In this document: piece by piece, positions 1-6,398 of the stretch
How positions within the stretch are numbered: the stretch's first letter is position 1
Layout of the letters: every line of letters begins with the position of its first letter
DNA from: CBFHWY01 sp965659675
GTDB lineage: Bacteria > Bacteroidota > Bacteroidia > Flavobacteriales_G > Salibacteraceae
DNA: 21,321 nucleotides
Assembly (NCBI GenBank): GCA_965659675.1
Contig: CBFHWY010000047.1
Location: 1 to 21,321 of the forward strand
Reading direction: 5' to 3'
Position numbers and translations under genes: made by a program
Notes under the pieces: generated by a model
Seen by the model: only the letters and a program-made list of their open reading frames with translations
What the model was told of the DNA's origin: nothing
Database searches by the model: none

Positions 1-1074
1 AATAGTGCTGTATAACTGTTCTCTACCAAATTCCCTTGGGAAAACAAAGCGTCCCGTTGACGCAATATGAGTATAGTTCAGCGTTAAAATGTGGTTTCCA
101 AACTTATAGCCTGCTCTTGACGATACCAGGTTGGTACGATGGCTTAGATCATAATACCCATGTCCATCCGCTACCATGCCTCCATTACCGATGGGGTCTT
201 GTCGCAGGTATTGTACACCGGCAATCCAATTGTTTTTATTCAGGTCGATTTGTCCGATCGCAGTATTCACGATATTGTCCAAATAATATTCCCATACAGA
301 TCCTTTTATCTGATCGCTCAGAATGAACTCAGTACCAAGAACACCTATGCCTCCTGAAACAAGTCGCCCTTCATACTCGGCTTCCGTGCCATCAGTGAAG
401 TATCCATTGTCATAAATCCCAATGGCATCATTGATATTGTACCAATCGGTAACTGATCGCGGACTTGCGCGCCAAAAATATCCAAGCTCAAAGCGCACAT
501 TGCTCAACTCACGGATATCACCCCAAATTCCCTCAAAAACGTAGGGTTTCATCCTGGAATCTTGTGGGTTCAGCAAGGGAGTCTTCTTGTTGAGTTTCCC
601 TATTTCAAAATAGGAGTTCCCAAAATTGTAATACAAAAAGAGCTCTTCCAGGCGGTCGAGGTCTCTTCTGTTGTGTTCATCTTCAAGATCAAATAATTGT
701 CTTTCATACCGGGAGCCATCCTCAGCAACTGGGTCTTTTCGAGTGATATCATTGCTCGCAACATTGAACACGAATATTCCCTGCACACCCACTTGAAATC
801 CATGGAATTCAGCAGTGGTATATCCCAATCTACCACCCCAGGCATTGGCGAAATAGTCATAAAAGTCTCCTTGATTTATGGTCGCCATCGAATAGTTTCG
901 AATATTTCCACTGACCACACCATGAGTAACGAAGTCCTTAATATTTCTTATGGTAGAATCTGTGTGTGATTTAAACACCTTCCTATGATGCTCAGTATCT
1001 TCAAAGTCCTCTATCTGGGCGTTTAGAGTTGCCCCTAAAAAAAGACTTATTGATATGAGGACCAATTTCCTCAT
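1..1074 (-). CDS. OprD-like outer-membrane porin, 3' end cut by window edge
   Basis: The frame is open from the ATG at 1074 to base 1 (358 codons, no stop), so the gene is truncated only by the window. Residues 1-20 are a signal peptide ending L-N-A-Q. The mature part is rich in aromatic, alternating strands as in an outer-membrane beta-barrel. Residues 163-178 (KKTPLLNPQDSRMKPY), followed by a GIWGDIRELSNVRFELGYF stretch and an SPRSVTDW motif, resemble OprD-family porins as I recall them from Epsilonproteobacteria and Bacteroidota. The start overlaps the yeeE stop in ATGA (1071-1074), so the two are probably translationally coupled and share the yeeE promoter. The inferred role is passage of small sulfur anions through the outer membrane to the YeeE protein. 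The substrate is not visible in sequence, and another porin family is possible. Confidence 0.65.
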   Translation of the reverse strand, partial: MRKLVLISISLFLGATLNAQIEDFEDTEHHRKVFKSHTDSTIRNIKDFVTHGVVSGNIRNYSMATINQGDFYDYFANAWGGRLGYTTAEFHGFQVGVQGIFVFNVASNDITRKDPVAEDGSRYERQLFDLEDEHNRRDLDRLEELFLYYNFGNSYFEIGKLNKKTPLLNPQDSRMKPYVFEGIWGDIRELSNVRFELGYFWRASPRSVTDWYNINDAIGIYDNGYFTDGTEAEYEGRLVSGGIGVLGTEFILSDQIKGSVWEYYLDNIVNTAIGQIDLNKNNWIAGVQYLRQDPIGNGGMVADGHGYYDLSHRTNLVSSRAGYKFGNHILTLNYTHIASTGRFVFPREFGREQLYSTI

Positions 1075-1631
1075 CCCAGAATATATGGAAGGATTATGTG
1101 AGTCATAAGTAAACCACCAATGAAGAATCCAATGACTGCAACAAGTGACTGCCACTTAAGCTGGCTGAGCCCTGTAATGGCGTGACCGGAAGTGCATCCG
1201 TCGGCATACCTTGTTCCAAACCCGATCAGGAATCCTCCGATCGCCAGGAAAATGAAGTTTTGCCACTGGAACATGGCCTCCCATCCAAACAACTCATCGG
1301 GTACAAAGGAGCCTCCCGGATTTGCAATTCCCAGTGCCTTCAAACTTTCTATGGTTTTGGGATTAAGATCGACCGTAGCGTCTGGAGTAAGGTAGTTTCC
1401 AGCAATAAAACCGCCGAGGACCGTACCCAGGACGAATATCAAACCCCAGGTATTCCCTTTTATGTCTACTTTAAAAAAGTCTGAAACCCGACCTGCACCG
1501 CACATGGTACAAAGGGTCTTCAGGTTAGAAGAAATTCCAAAGCGCTTCCCCAAAAAGAGGAGAAGAAACATGCTCAAGGTGATCAGTGGTCCGGCCACAT
1601 ACCATGGCCAGGGTTGGTATATTAAGTCCAT
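1071..1631 (-). CDS. YeeE/YedE-family thiosulfate-type transporter, half-length form
   Basis: 186 aa, strongly hydrophobic, with about five membrane segments. Conserved cysteine motifs are visible: LCTMCGAGR (C41, C44) and YADGCTSGHAITG (C146), the GCTSGH signature of the YeeE/YedE (sulf_transp) family. In the full-length member TsuA, conserved cysteines pass thiosulfate across the inner membrane. This protein is about half TsuA length, like the split Bacteroidota forms that usually pair with a second half (DUF6691). No second half is present in this window. The start ATG at 1631 lies 50 bp downstream of a GTGA-N6-TCAC palindrome. The gene ends in an ATGA overlap with the porin gene. Transport of thiosulfate or another reduced sulfur species is inferred from the family and the sulfur-gene context. 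Confidence 0.85.
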   Translation of the reverse strand: MDLIYQPWPWYVAGPLITLSMFLLLFLGKRFGISSNLKTLCTMCGAGRVSDFFKVDIKGNTWGLIFVLGTVLGGFIAGNYLTPDATVDLNPKTIESLKALGIANPGGSFVPDELFGWEAMFQWQNFIFLAIGGFLIGFGTRYADGCTSGHAITGLSQLKWQSLVAVIGFFIGGLLMTHIILPYILG

Positions 1632-1652
1632 ATGCAGATGATATTTGATCTG

Positions 1653-1697
1653 CGAAGTTAAATGCTCAAGGGAGTCCCTAAAGTGATTAAGGTCACA
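1653..1697 (-). promoter_or_regulatory. Predicted Crp/Fnr-activated promoter of yeeE-porin
   Basis: On the plus strand 1682-1697 reads AGTGATTAAGGTCACA, a perfect GTGA-N6-TCAC palindrome centred at 1689.5. On the minus strand 1660-1653 reads TAACTTCG, one mismatch from the Bacteroidota -7 consensus TAnnTTTG. Its last G is 36.5 nt from the palindrome centre, the same distance as at the rhodanese and sulP promoters. A start site about 4 nt past that G would place the operator near -41, a class II activator position. The -33 element is poor, as expected for an activator-dependent promoter. Confidence 0.7.
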
Positions 1698-1701
1698 TCT
1701 A

Positions 1702-1721
1702 AAGCTGAGTATCGACAGCTT
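1702..1721 (-). terminator. Weak hairpin at the stop of the 79-aa gene
   Basis: AAGCTG (1702-1707) and CAGCTT (1716-1721) form a 6-bp stem with an 8-nt loop that overlaps the stop codon of the 79-aa gene. On the minus strand only TTAG follows, not a real U-tract, so termination would be inefficient. It lies just before the yeeE operator and could separate the two transcription units. Confidence 0.3.
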
Positions 1722-1959
1722 AGGCTGTTGCTTTCGCTTTCAGGCGAGATTTGAATCTCATGATCAAACTGATGATCAAAAGAACCCAGGGTGTACCGTG
1801 CATCAGAAAATCGAACCAGTCCATGGGCTGCATTCCTACAGCACCCCCGGCTATCCACTTCAATTTACCCCAAATGTGTGGTTCAGGAAAAAATGGAGCG
1901 AGTCCAAGACCTAAACTGAGTAATAGCAACAGCTGGGTGTTCTCTAGTAGCTTTTTCAT
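1720..1959 (-). CDS. Small membrane protein, 79 aa, unknown function
   Basis: A short hydrophobic protein with a membrane segment at about residues 8-26 (LLLLLSLGLGLAPFFPEPH), a conserved-looking PHIWGKLKWIAGG stretch, then DWFDFLMHGTPW and a second membrane segment, ending in a basic tail. I recall similar small proteins in Bacteroidota sulfur loci, sometimes annotated loosely as RND-transporter related. That label is not supported by any motif here. The start overlaps the thioredoxin stop by 4 bp (ATGA, 1956-1959), so it is the third gene of the rhodanese-thioredoxin unit. A role beside the thioredoxin or the sulfur transporters is inferred from position only. Confidence 0.7.
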   Translation of the reverse strand: MKKLLENTQLLLLLSLGLGLAPFFPEPHIWGKLKWIAGGAVGMQPMDWFDFLMHGTPWVLLIISLIMRFKSRLKAKATA

Positions 1960-2264
1960 GAGGCGAGATGTGGTTGGATGGCCTGAAGGATATTTTCCTT
2001 AGGAAGTACTCCCGACTGCCTCCAAAGTTGTTGACCATTTTTGAAGAGGATCATGGTTGGAATTCCGCGTATCTGATACTTTGCAGCTACATTAGGGTTA
2101 ACCTCAGTATTCACCTTGATGATCTGGATCTTTTCCCCGAGCTCGTCCTTTACATCTTTGAGAATTGGAGCAAGCATGTGGCAGGGCTGACACCAATCTG
2201 CAAAGAAATCTATCAATACGGGCGTTTCCGAATTGATCAGTTCTGAAAATTTTGCTTTTACCAT
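1956..2264 (-). CDS. Thioredoxin with a WCQPC active site
   Basis: 102 aa from the ATG at 2264 and a normal single-domain thioredoxin length. FFADWCQPC carries the redox cysteines C25 and C28, and RGIPT holds the cis-proline (P69). The middle residue pattern C-Q-P-C departs from the usual C-G-P-C. There is no signal peptide, so it is cytoplasmic. An in-frame ATG at 2288 would add 8 residues (MEGQNGTN) but would lie deeper in the rhodanese gene. The 2264 start overlaps the rhodanese stop as ATGGTAA and fits family length better. Together with the rhodanese it probably reduces protein persulfides or releases sulfide. That pairing is inferred from gene order. Confidence 0.9.
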   Translation of the reverse strand: MVKAKFSELINSETPVLIDFFADWCQPCHMLAPILKDVKDELGEKIQIIKVNTEVNPNVAAKYQIRGIPTMILFKNGQQLWRQSGVLPKENILQAIQPHLAS

Positions 2265-2566
2265 GTTTGTACCGTTTTGCCCTTCCATTCTAACATACCA
2301 CCTTCGAGGTTGGTCACATTTCTGAAGCCCATAGACTCCATCATTTGAGCGGCCATCCCACTTCGATTACCCGATCTGCAATAAAGGAAGTAATTTTTGT
2401 TTTTGTCTAATTCAGCGACTTTATTTCCAAAGTTTGGATCATAAATATCCATAAGTAAAGCTCCTTCGATCATACCTTCCAGGGCTTCTTGCTCACTTCT
2501 AACATCTATGATCACATCATCATCATTCATGTGCTCATTTATGCGGTTAATATCAATTCTATTCAT
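2258..2566 (-). CDS. Single-domain rhodanese (sulfurtransferase)
   Basis: 102 aa from the ATG at 2566. It has the rhodanese pattern VIIDVRSEQEALEGMIEGA near residues 18-36 and the active-site loop YCRSGNRSG with catalytic C63, followed by the family's NLEGGMLEWKG ending. Single-domain rhodaneses of this kind carry sulfane sulfur on the cysteine as a persulfide. An in-frame ATG at 2611 would add 15 residues. I reject it because it lies upstream of the predicted -7 element (2584-2591), almost at the operator, so a transcript from that promoter would not contain it. First gene of a three-gene unit with thioredoxin (7-bp overlap) and the 79-aa membrane protein. Confidence 0.92.
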   Translation of the reverse strand: MNRIDINRINEHMNDDDVIIDVRSEQEALEGMIEGALLMDIYDPNFGNKVAELDKNKNYFLYCRSGNRSGMAAQMMESMGFRNVTNLEGGMLEWKGKTVQTW

Positions 2567-2583
2567 AGCTCTCAATTTGAGAA

Positions 2584-2628
2584 CAAAAGTAATCTCACAA
2601 AGCGGCACCAACTGTGATATTCATCACC
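2584..2628 (-). promoter_or_regulatory. Predicted Crp/Fnr-activated promoter of the rhodanese unit
   Basis: On the plus strand 2613-2628 reads TGTGATATTCATCACC, a GTGA-N6-TCAC palindrome centred at 2620.5. On the minus strand 2591-2584 reads TACTTTTG, a perfect TAnnTTTG -7 element. Its last G is 36.5 nt from the palindrome centre. A TTG at 2611-2609 with a 17-nt spacer could act as the -33 element. The whole site is packed between the DUF202 stop (2635) and the rhodanese start (2566). Confidence 0.75.
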
Positions 2629-2634
2629 ACAGAC

Positions 2635-2907
2635 TTATTGGTAGCGGCGATCGATCCTGCTTTTTTGACGATAGAAATTGATCACCCCAAATGTTCCGAT
2701 GAATAGCGCCAATGCCAGAAAGACCCAGGCAAACTGGTAATAATCTGTGAGGAAATCTATTTCAAATATGGCGAGGGAAGTGAAGATCAAATAAAGACTT
2801 GTTCTAAAAAAAGAGAGTAGTGTTCTTTGATTGGCCAGGTGGGTGCGGTCTATCGCCAGTTTGTCTCTTAGTATGGTTTTATCTTCCTTGTCCTGATTGG
2901 GTTGCAT
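2635..2907 (-). CDS. DUF202 (YidH-like) small membrane protein
   Basis: 90 aa. It shows the DUF202 signature RTHLANQRTLLSFFRT at residues 21-36, followed by two hydrophobic segments (SLYLIFTSLAIFEIDF and FAWVFLALALFIGTFGVINFY) and a basic tail. The family has no settled function. The only ATG starts inside the end of sulP, giving a 29-bp overlap in another frame, so translation is very likely coupled to sulP. Close linkage to a SulP permease suggests a helper or membrane-partner role, which is inference. It ends 7 bp before the operator of the rhodanese unit. Confidence 0.88.
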   Translation of the reverse strand: MQPNQDKEDKTILRDKLAIDRTHLANQRTLLSFFRTSLYLIFTSLAIFEIDFLTDYYQFAWVFLALALFIGTFGVINFYRQKSRIDRRYQ

Positions 2908-4612
2908 ATTGCTTATCGAGCTTTCGCTGTTGTTTCAGATGATGATGAATGGCTTCTGAGATCTGCAAATAGAAGTTGTCTCTGCCATAGAGGTCAAACA
3001 ATTCATCGCTTTCAAATTTATCTCTCACCGGGCCACGAATACTGGTTATCTTAATGCTGATGCCCCGGTCGTGCATTTCTTTGTGGAACTGATGGAGCAT
3101 GTGTAAGGCTGAGCTATCGATCTGACTCACTGCGGCAAAGTCGAGCACAAGCAAATGGATATCATCCTCTCTATCATCGATCATTTTATTGATCTTGTCT
3201 TTAAAGAAATTGAGATTGGCAAAGTAGAGTTGTGCATCGAACCTTACGATGAGCACACCTTCTGTTTTTTCGAGCGAGTCGAAACGCTTTAGATTCCTGT
3301 AAAAGTTGGTCCCTGGCAGATTCCCAAGCTCAGCAATGTGTGGATAAGCACTTCGATAGATCACCAATACCAGTGAAAGTATCACTCCCAGACTTATTCC
3401 TTCTTCAATACCCAGCACCAATGTAGCCAGGAAGGTTGCTGCGAGCATTGTGAAGTCTACCTTGTCTGTTTTCCACAGATGTTTCGCTTCTTTAAAGTCG
3501 ATGAGCCCCACCACGGCGATCATGATCACTGAAGCGAGAATTGCTTTCGGCAGGAAGTAAAATAATGGCGTTAGAAATAATAGGGTAAGGGCAATGAAAG
3601 AAGCACTGATAATGGAGGCCAAACCAGTATTTGCACCCGACTGATCATTTACGGCGGTTCTACCAAAGCCTCCTGTTGCGGGAAAGGCCTGAAAGAACGA
3701 GCCTACAATATTCGCAACACCCAGGCCTACCAATTCCTGATTTGAGTCGAGTTCATAGTCCCTGTGTTTGGCATGAATCGCCTTTGCCACGGCAATAGAC
3801 TCCATGAATCCGATCAGAGAGATCACCAGGGCAGCCGGAAGTAGCGCTTGAATATTTGAAAGACTAATTTCAGGTACGGTGAAGCTGGGAAGTCCTTCGG
3901 GTACCGTTCCTACGATCTTAACGCCCTCAGCATCTAAACCGAGGAAATACACGGTGAGAATACCAAAGACAACGGCCACCAATGGACCAGGAACGATCTT
4001 ACTAAAGCGCTTCACCAAAAGAATGATGATCATCCCACTAATACCAATAAGGAAAGTGTAGAGATGAAGTTCATTGATATTGTCAAAAGCATTGATAATG
4101 ATCTTATGGATGAAGTTATTTCTTGGGATATCCATGCCCAAAAGATGTTTGAGCTGACTAAAACCGATGATAAGGGCAGCTGCGGAAGTAAAGCCGCTGA
4201 TCACTGGATGCGAGAGAAAGTTGACCAGAAAGCCCAAACGAAAGATGCCTAGAAGGAACTGAAATACACCGACCATTAAAGCAAGAAGAATGGCCATGGC
4301 AATGAACTCATTACTGCCGGTGGGTGCAATTTCTCCAACTCCTGCGGCGATCAGCAAGGCAACCATGGCTGCCGGACCTACTGCCAGCTGACGCGATGTG
4401 CCAAACAATGCGTAGATGATAAGTGGGGTAATGGAAGCGTATAATCCGTAAATAGGAGGGAGGCCAGCCAACATCGCGTAAGCCATTCCCTGCGGAATAA
4501 GCATAACCCCAACCGTCAGACCTGCAGAGATATCCCCCTGAAGGTTTTGCTTCTTGTAGTTGAGCAACCAGTCAGTGAACGGAAAGAATTGGTTAATTCC
4601 CTTAGACTTCAT
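2879..4612 (-). CDS. SulP-family anion (sulfate) permease with STAS domain
   Basis: 577 aa. The N-terminal transport domain begins with the SulP pattern (DISAGLTVGVMLIPQGMAYA, then PPIYGLYAS and TSRQLAVGPAAM) and contains many membrane helices to about residue 430. A cytoplasmic STAS domain follows at about 451-560, with the IDSSALHML loop (S500, S501) that is the usual phosphorylation or regulatory site of the family. SulP proteins move sulfate, bicarbonate or related anions by Na+ or H+ symport. Sulfate or another sulfur oxyanion is favoured here by the rhodanese and YeeE neighbours. It is preceded by a strong predicted Crp/Fnr-type operator, with the regulator gene 54 bp upstream, and is followed by the overlapping DUF202 gene. 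Confidence 0.93.
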   Translation of the reverse strand: MKSKGINQFFPFTDWLLNYKKQNLQGDISAGLTVGVMLIPQGMAYAMLAGLPPIYGLYASITPLIIYALFGTSRQLAVGPAAMVALLIAAGVGEIAPTGSNEFIAMAILLALMVGVFQFLLGIFRLGFLVNFLSHPVISGFTSAAALIIGFSQLKHLLGMDIPRNNFIHKIIINAFDNINELHLYTFLIGISGMIIILLVKRFSKIVPGPLVAVVFGILTVYFLGLDAEGVKIVGTVPEGLPSFTVPEISLSNIQALLPAALVISLIGFMESIAVAKAIHAKHRDYELDSNQELVGLGVANIVGSFFQAFPATGGFGRTAVNDQSGANTGLASIISASFIALTLLFLTPLFYFLPKAILASVIMIAVVGLIDFKEAKHLWKTDKVDFTMLAATFLATLVLGIEEGISLGVILSLVLVIYRSAYPHIAELGNLPGTNFYRNLKRFDSLEKTEGVLIVRFDAQLYFANLNFFKDKINKMIDDREDDIHLLVLDFAAVSQIDSSALHMLHQFHKEMHDRGISIKITSIRGPVRDKFESDELFDLYGRDNFYLQISEAIHHHLKQQRKLDKQYATQSGQGR

Positions 4613-4619
4613 TGGCTGG

Positions 4620-4664
4620 CAAATTAAAGGGAATCAAATGGCTTTAAAAGTGATGTGCGTCACT
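4620..4664 (-). promoter_or_regulatory. Predicted Crp/Fnr-activated promoter of sulP-DUF202
   Basis: On the plus strand 4649-4664 reads AGTGATGTGCGTCACT, a palindrome with symmetric AGTGA and TCACT arms centred at 4656.5. On the minus strand 4627-4620 reads TTAATTTG, one mismatch from TAnnTTTG. Its last G is again 36.5 nt from the palindrome centre. A start about 4 nt later would give a leader of only 3-4 nt before the ATG at 4612. The site fills most of the 54-bp gap after the regulator gene. Confidence 0.75.
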
Positions 4665-4666
4665 AT

Positions 4667-5302
4667 CTAGTAGAGCACTTCGATCTGATTTCTCGCCAAT
4701 TTCACCTGACCTCTTTGTTCTAGCTTTTTAAGTAGGCGACTGATCACTTCTCTAGAGGTGTTGAGTTCATAGGCGATTTCCTGGTGAGAGGTCTTTATCG
4801 TTCTTGAACCCTGAGCTTCTACGTTTTTATCGAGATAAGATAAGAGGCGTTCATCCATTTTGTGGAAGGCAATGTCATCTACTGTGTTGAGTAGCTCTTC
4901 AAAGCGGTAGCGGTAGGTTCCTAAAACATATTCGTACCAACTCTTATGCTTCTGCATCCATTCATCCATCTTTTCAGTAGGAAAAGTGATGAATGTGCTG
5001 TCTTCAACCGCAATAGCTCTGATACTGCTGATCTTTTCTTTACCGGTAGAACATACCAGGGAGATGGCGCAAGCTTCACCCGGATAGAGATAATAGAGGA
5101 AGAGCTCATTTCCTTCATCATCCTCTCTGAATACTTTTATCATACCCTCAACGATCAGAGGAACGCGAGCAATGGGACTGCCAATATCCATGATCACATC
5201 ACCAGCTTTTACTCTCCACTCTGCGGCATAGGATTGGATCTCATCCACGAGATCATCGGAAAGGGAAGGAAAGTGTCGATTTAAGGTCTCTTTTACGTCC
5301 AT
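4667..5302 (-). CDS. Crp/Fnr-family transcriptional regulator of the sulfur locus
   Basis: 211 aa. A cyclic-nucleotide-binding-like beta-roll covers about residues 10-125 (VPLIVEGMIKVFRED, YLYPGEACAISL), then the dimer helix, then a winged helix-turn-helix at about 168-200 (TSHQEIAYELNTSREVISRL). R184, E185 and R189 keep the R-E-x3-R spacing of CRP R180/E181/R185, which contact GTGA half-sites. The FNR-type N-terminal cysteine cluster is absent. Two cysteines, C78 and C84, lie in the region that corresponds to the phosphate-binding cassette of CRP, and the cassette arginine is not evident, so cAMP binding is doubtful. Three GTGA-N6-TCAC sites lie upstream of the neighbouring sulfur genes, but none precedes its own gene. 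The gap to the upstream alkD-like gene is 24 bp. Confidence 0.92.
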   Translation of the reverse strand: MDVKETLNRHFPSLSDDLVDEIQSYAAEWRVKAGDVIMDIGSPIARVPLIVEGMIKVFREDDEGNELFLYYLYPGEACAISLVCSTGKEKISSIRAIAVEDSTFITFPTEKMDEWMQKHKSWYEYVLGTYRYRFEELLNTVDDIAFHKMDERLLSYLDKNVEAQGSRTIKTSHQEIAYELNTSREVISRLLKKLEQRGQVKLARNQIEVLY

Positions 5303-5326
5303 TTGAACTTTATTTGGAGGCTAAAA

Positions 5327-6004
5327 TTAGTGTTTCTTTTTGATGAGACGGAGTGCTTCCCGTTTAGTAAGAGCGGCTAATTCTGGATGATCATTCACAA
5401 ACTGCTCAATCTGTTTTGGAATTCGTCTTGAATGCTGTCGTAGGATCCATCCAGCAGCCTTTTGCACAAAGAACTCTTTGGAATCTGATCTTCGAAGAAT
5501 GTACTTACACATCAAGTGAAAATCAAGTTCTTCTTTGTATCCCAGTTGAAAGAGAATGGCCATACGTTGAAGCCAAAAGTTGTCTGATGCGATCCACTTA
5601 TCTGTTCTTTCTGGCACAAATTCGGGGTATTTCTGCAAAAACTGTCCAGCGACCCAAACACTCAAGCCATCTACTGTATCCCACCAGGAATTATTGACGC
5701 ACATCCACTCAATGAGATCAAGCTCTTCTTTTCGCCAGTGTTTCTTGTAATGTCGGAGAAGGTCGATGGCAGAATAGTGCCACTCTCTTTGGGGTCTGGC
5801 ATACATTTCATGTACCAGGGTGGAAAGATGCTCAACTGCGGGAAGCTCAAGCTCTCGGAAGCTCTCTTTGACCAGTTGTCGTCGCGGTCCCTGCTTGAGT
5901 CCATAGAATTCAAACTGATCCTTCATGTACCTCGACATATTTTCAGCAAAGTTTGGATTGCTGTGTTGTTCAAACTTTCGCTCTAGTATCGAGATCAGAT
6001 CCAT
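5327..6004 (-). CDS. AlkD-like DNA alkylation repair glycosylase
   Basis: 225 aa, all-helical HEAT-like composition. It has the AlkD signature NNSWWDTVDG (W108, D112) and NFWLQRMAILFQLGY (R147), which match W109, D113 and R148 described for Bacillus cereus AlkD. This family excises bulky or cationic alkylated bases such as 3-methyladenine and 7-methylguanine. The C-terminal lysine-rich end fits a DNA-binding protein. A TAAATTCG element at 6016-6009 on the minus strand sits 4 nt before the ATG and may be its own promoter. The regulator gene follows after 24 bp and may be co-transcribed, although the functions look unrelated. Confidence 0.93.
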   Translation of the reverse strand: MDLISILERKFEQHSNPNFAENMSRYMKDQFEFYGLKQGPRRQLVKESFRELELPAVEHLSTLVHEMYARPQREWHYSAIDLLRHYKKHWRKEELDLIEWMCVNNSWWDTVDGLSVWVAGQFLQKYPEFVPERTDKWIASDNFWLQRMAILFQLGYKEELDFHLMCKYILRRSDSKEFFVQKAAGWILRQHSRRIPKQIEQFVNDHPELAALTKREALRLIKKKH

Positions 6005-6018
6005 GCTCCGAATTTAGC

Positions 6019-6342
6019 TCATCTCGCACATTTCACACAAACGCTCACTTCAGGCATGAACATCAGTCGTCCTTCCTGAATTTCAGCACCACAACTGCTG
6101 CATTTCCCAAAGCCTTCCTGTTCAAGTTTTATCAAAGCCGTTTGCAGTTTGGAAAGTTTGAACTCAGATTGGCGTTTTGCCATATCGTTAACCCCTTTGT
6201 TGTTAATCGCATCCATTCTACTCACTCTTCCTATGGCATTTTCTGGGGCGATCGGCTTAGTAAGTTCTTTCAGTTCTTCCAATTTCGCTTTTTCCTCTTC
6301 AATGGCGAGACTGATCTTTTTCCTGAGTGCTAACTTATCCAT
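6019..6342 (-). CDS. DksA/TraR-type C4 zinc-finger protein
   Basis: 107 aa. A helical, charged N-terminal half (residues 1-75, probably coiled-coil) contains the family stretch IGRVSRMDAINN. The C-terminus holds a four-cysteine zinc finger, C81-x2-C84 and C102-x2-C105 (KCSSCGAEIQEGRLMFMPE). Proteins of this group bind RNA polymerase through its secondary channel, or are of unknown partner when shorter than DksA. This one is shorter than E. coli DksA (about 150 aa), so a general regulatory role is inferred, not shown. The upstream gene is separated by a strong terminator, and no clear TAnnTTTG promoter is visible in the short leader. The alkD-like gene starts 14 bp downstream. Confidence 0.85.
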   Translation of the reverse strand: MDKLALRKKISLAIEEEKAKLEELKELTKPIAPENAIGRVSRMDAINNKGVNDMAKRQSEFKLSKLQTALIKLEQEGFGKCSSCGAEIQEGRLMFMPEVSVCVKCAR

Positions 6343-6353
6343 GGCTTTAAATG

Positions 6354-6376
6354 AAAAAAGGGGCCGAAGCCCCTTT
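6354..6376 (-). terminator. Rho-independent terminator with UUCG loop
   Basis: On the minus strand AAAGGGGC and GCCCCTTT form an 8-bp stem around a TTCG tetraloop, followed by an uninterrupted run of six T in total (plus-strand A 6354-6359). It lies 22 bp past the stop of the Ig-like repeat gene (6399) and before the DksA/TraR-like gene. This is the clearest terminator in the window. Confidence 0.9.
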
Positions 6377-6398
6377 CATTTTCTTTGTTCATAGGGCC

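Noticed and set aside
36..357. Plus-strand open frames in the first kilobase
   Set aside because: They are shadows of the minus-strand porin frame, which is open for all 358 codons and has a signal peptide and family motifs.
2265..2288. Longer thioredoxin start at 2288
   Set aside because: It adds eight non-conserved residues and deepens the overlap with the rhodanese gene. The ATG at 2264 gives the normal family length.
2567..2611. Longer rhodanese start at 2611
   Set aside because: This ATG lies upstream of the perfect -7 element at 2584-2591, almost at the operator, so a transcript from that promoter would lack it, and the added residues are not typical of the rhodanese fold.
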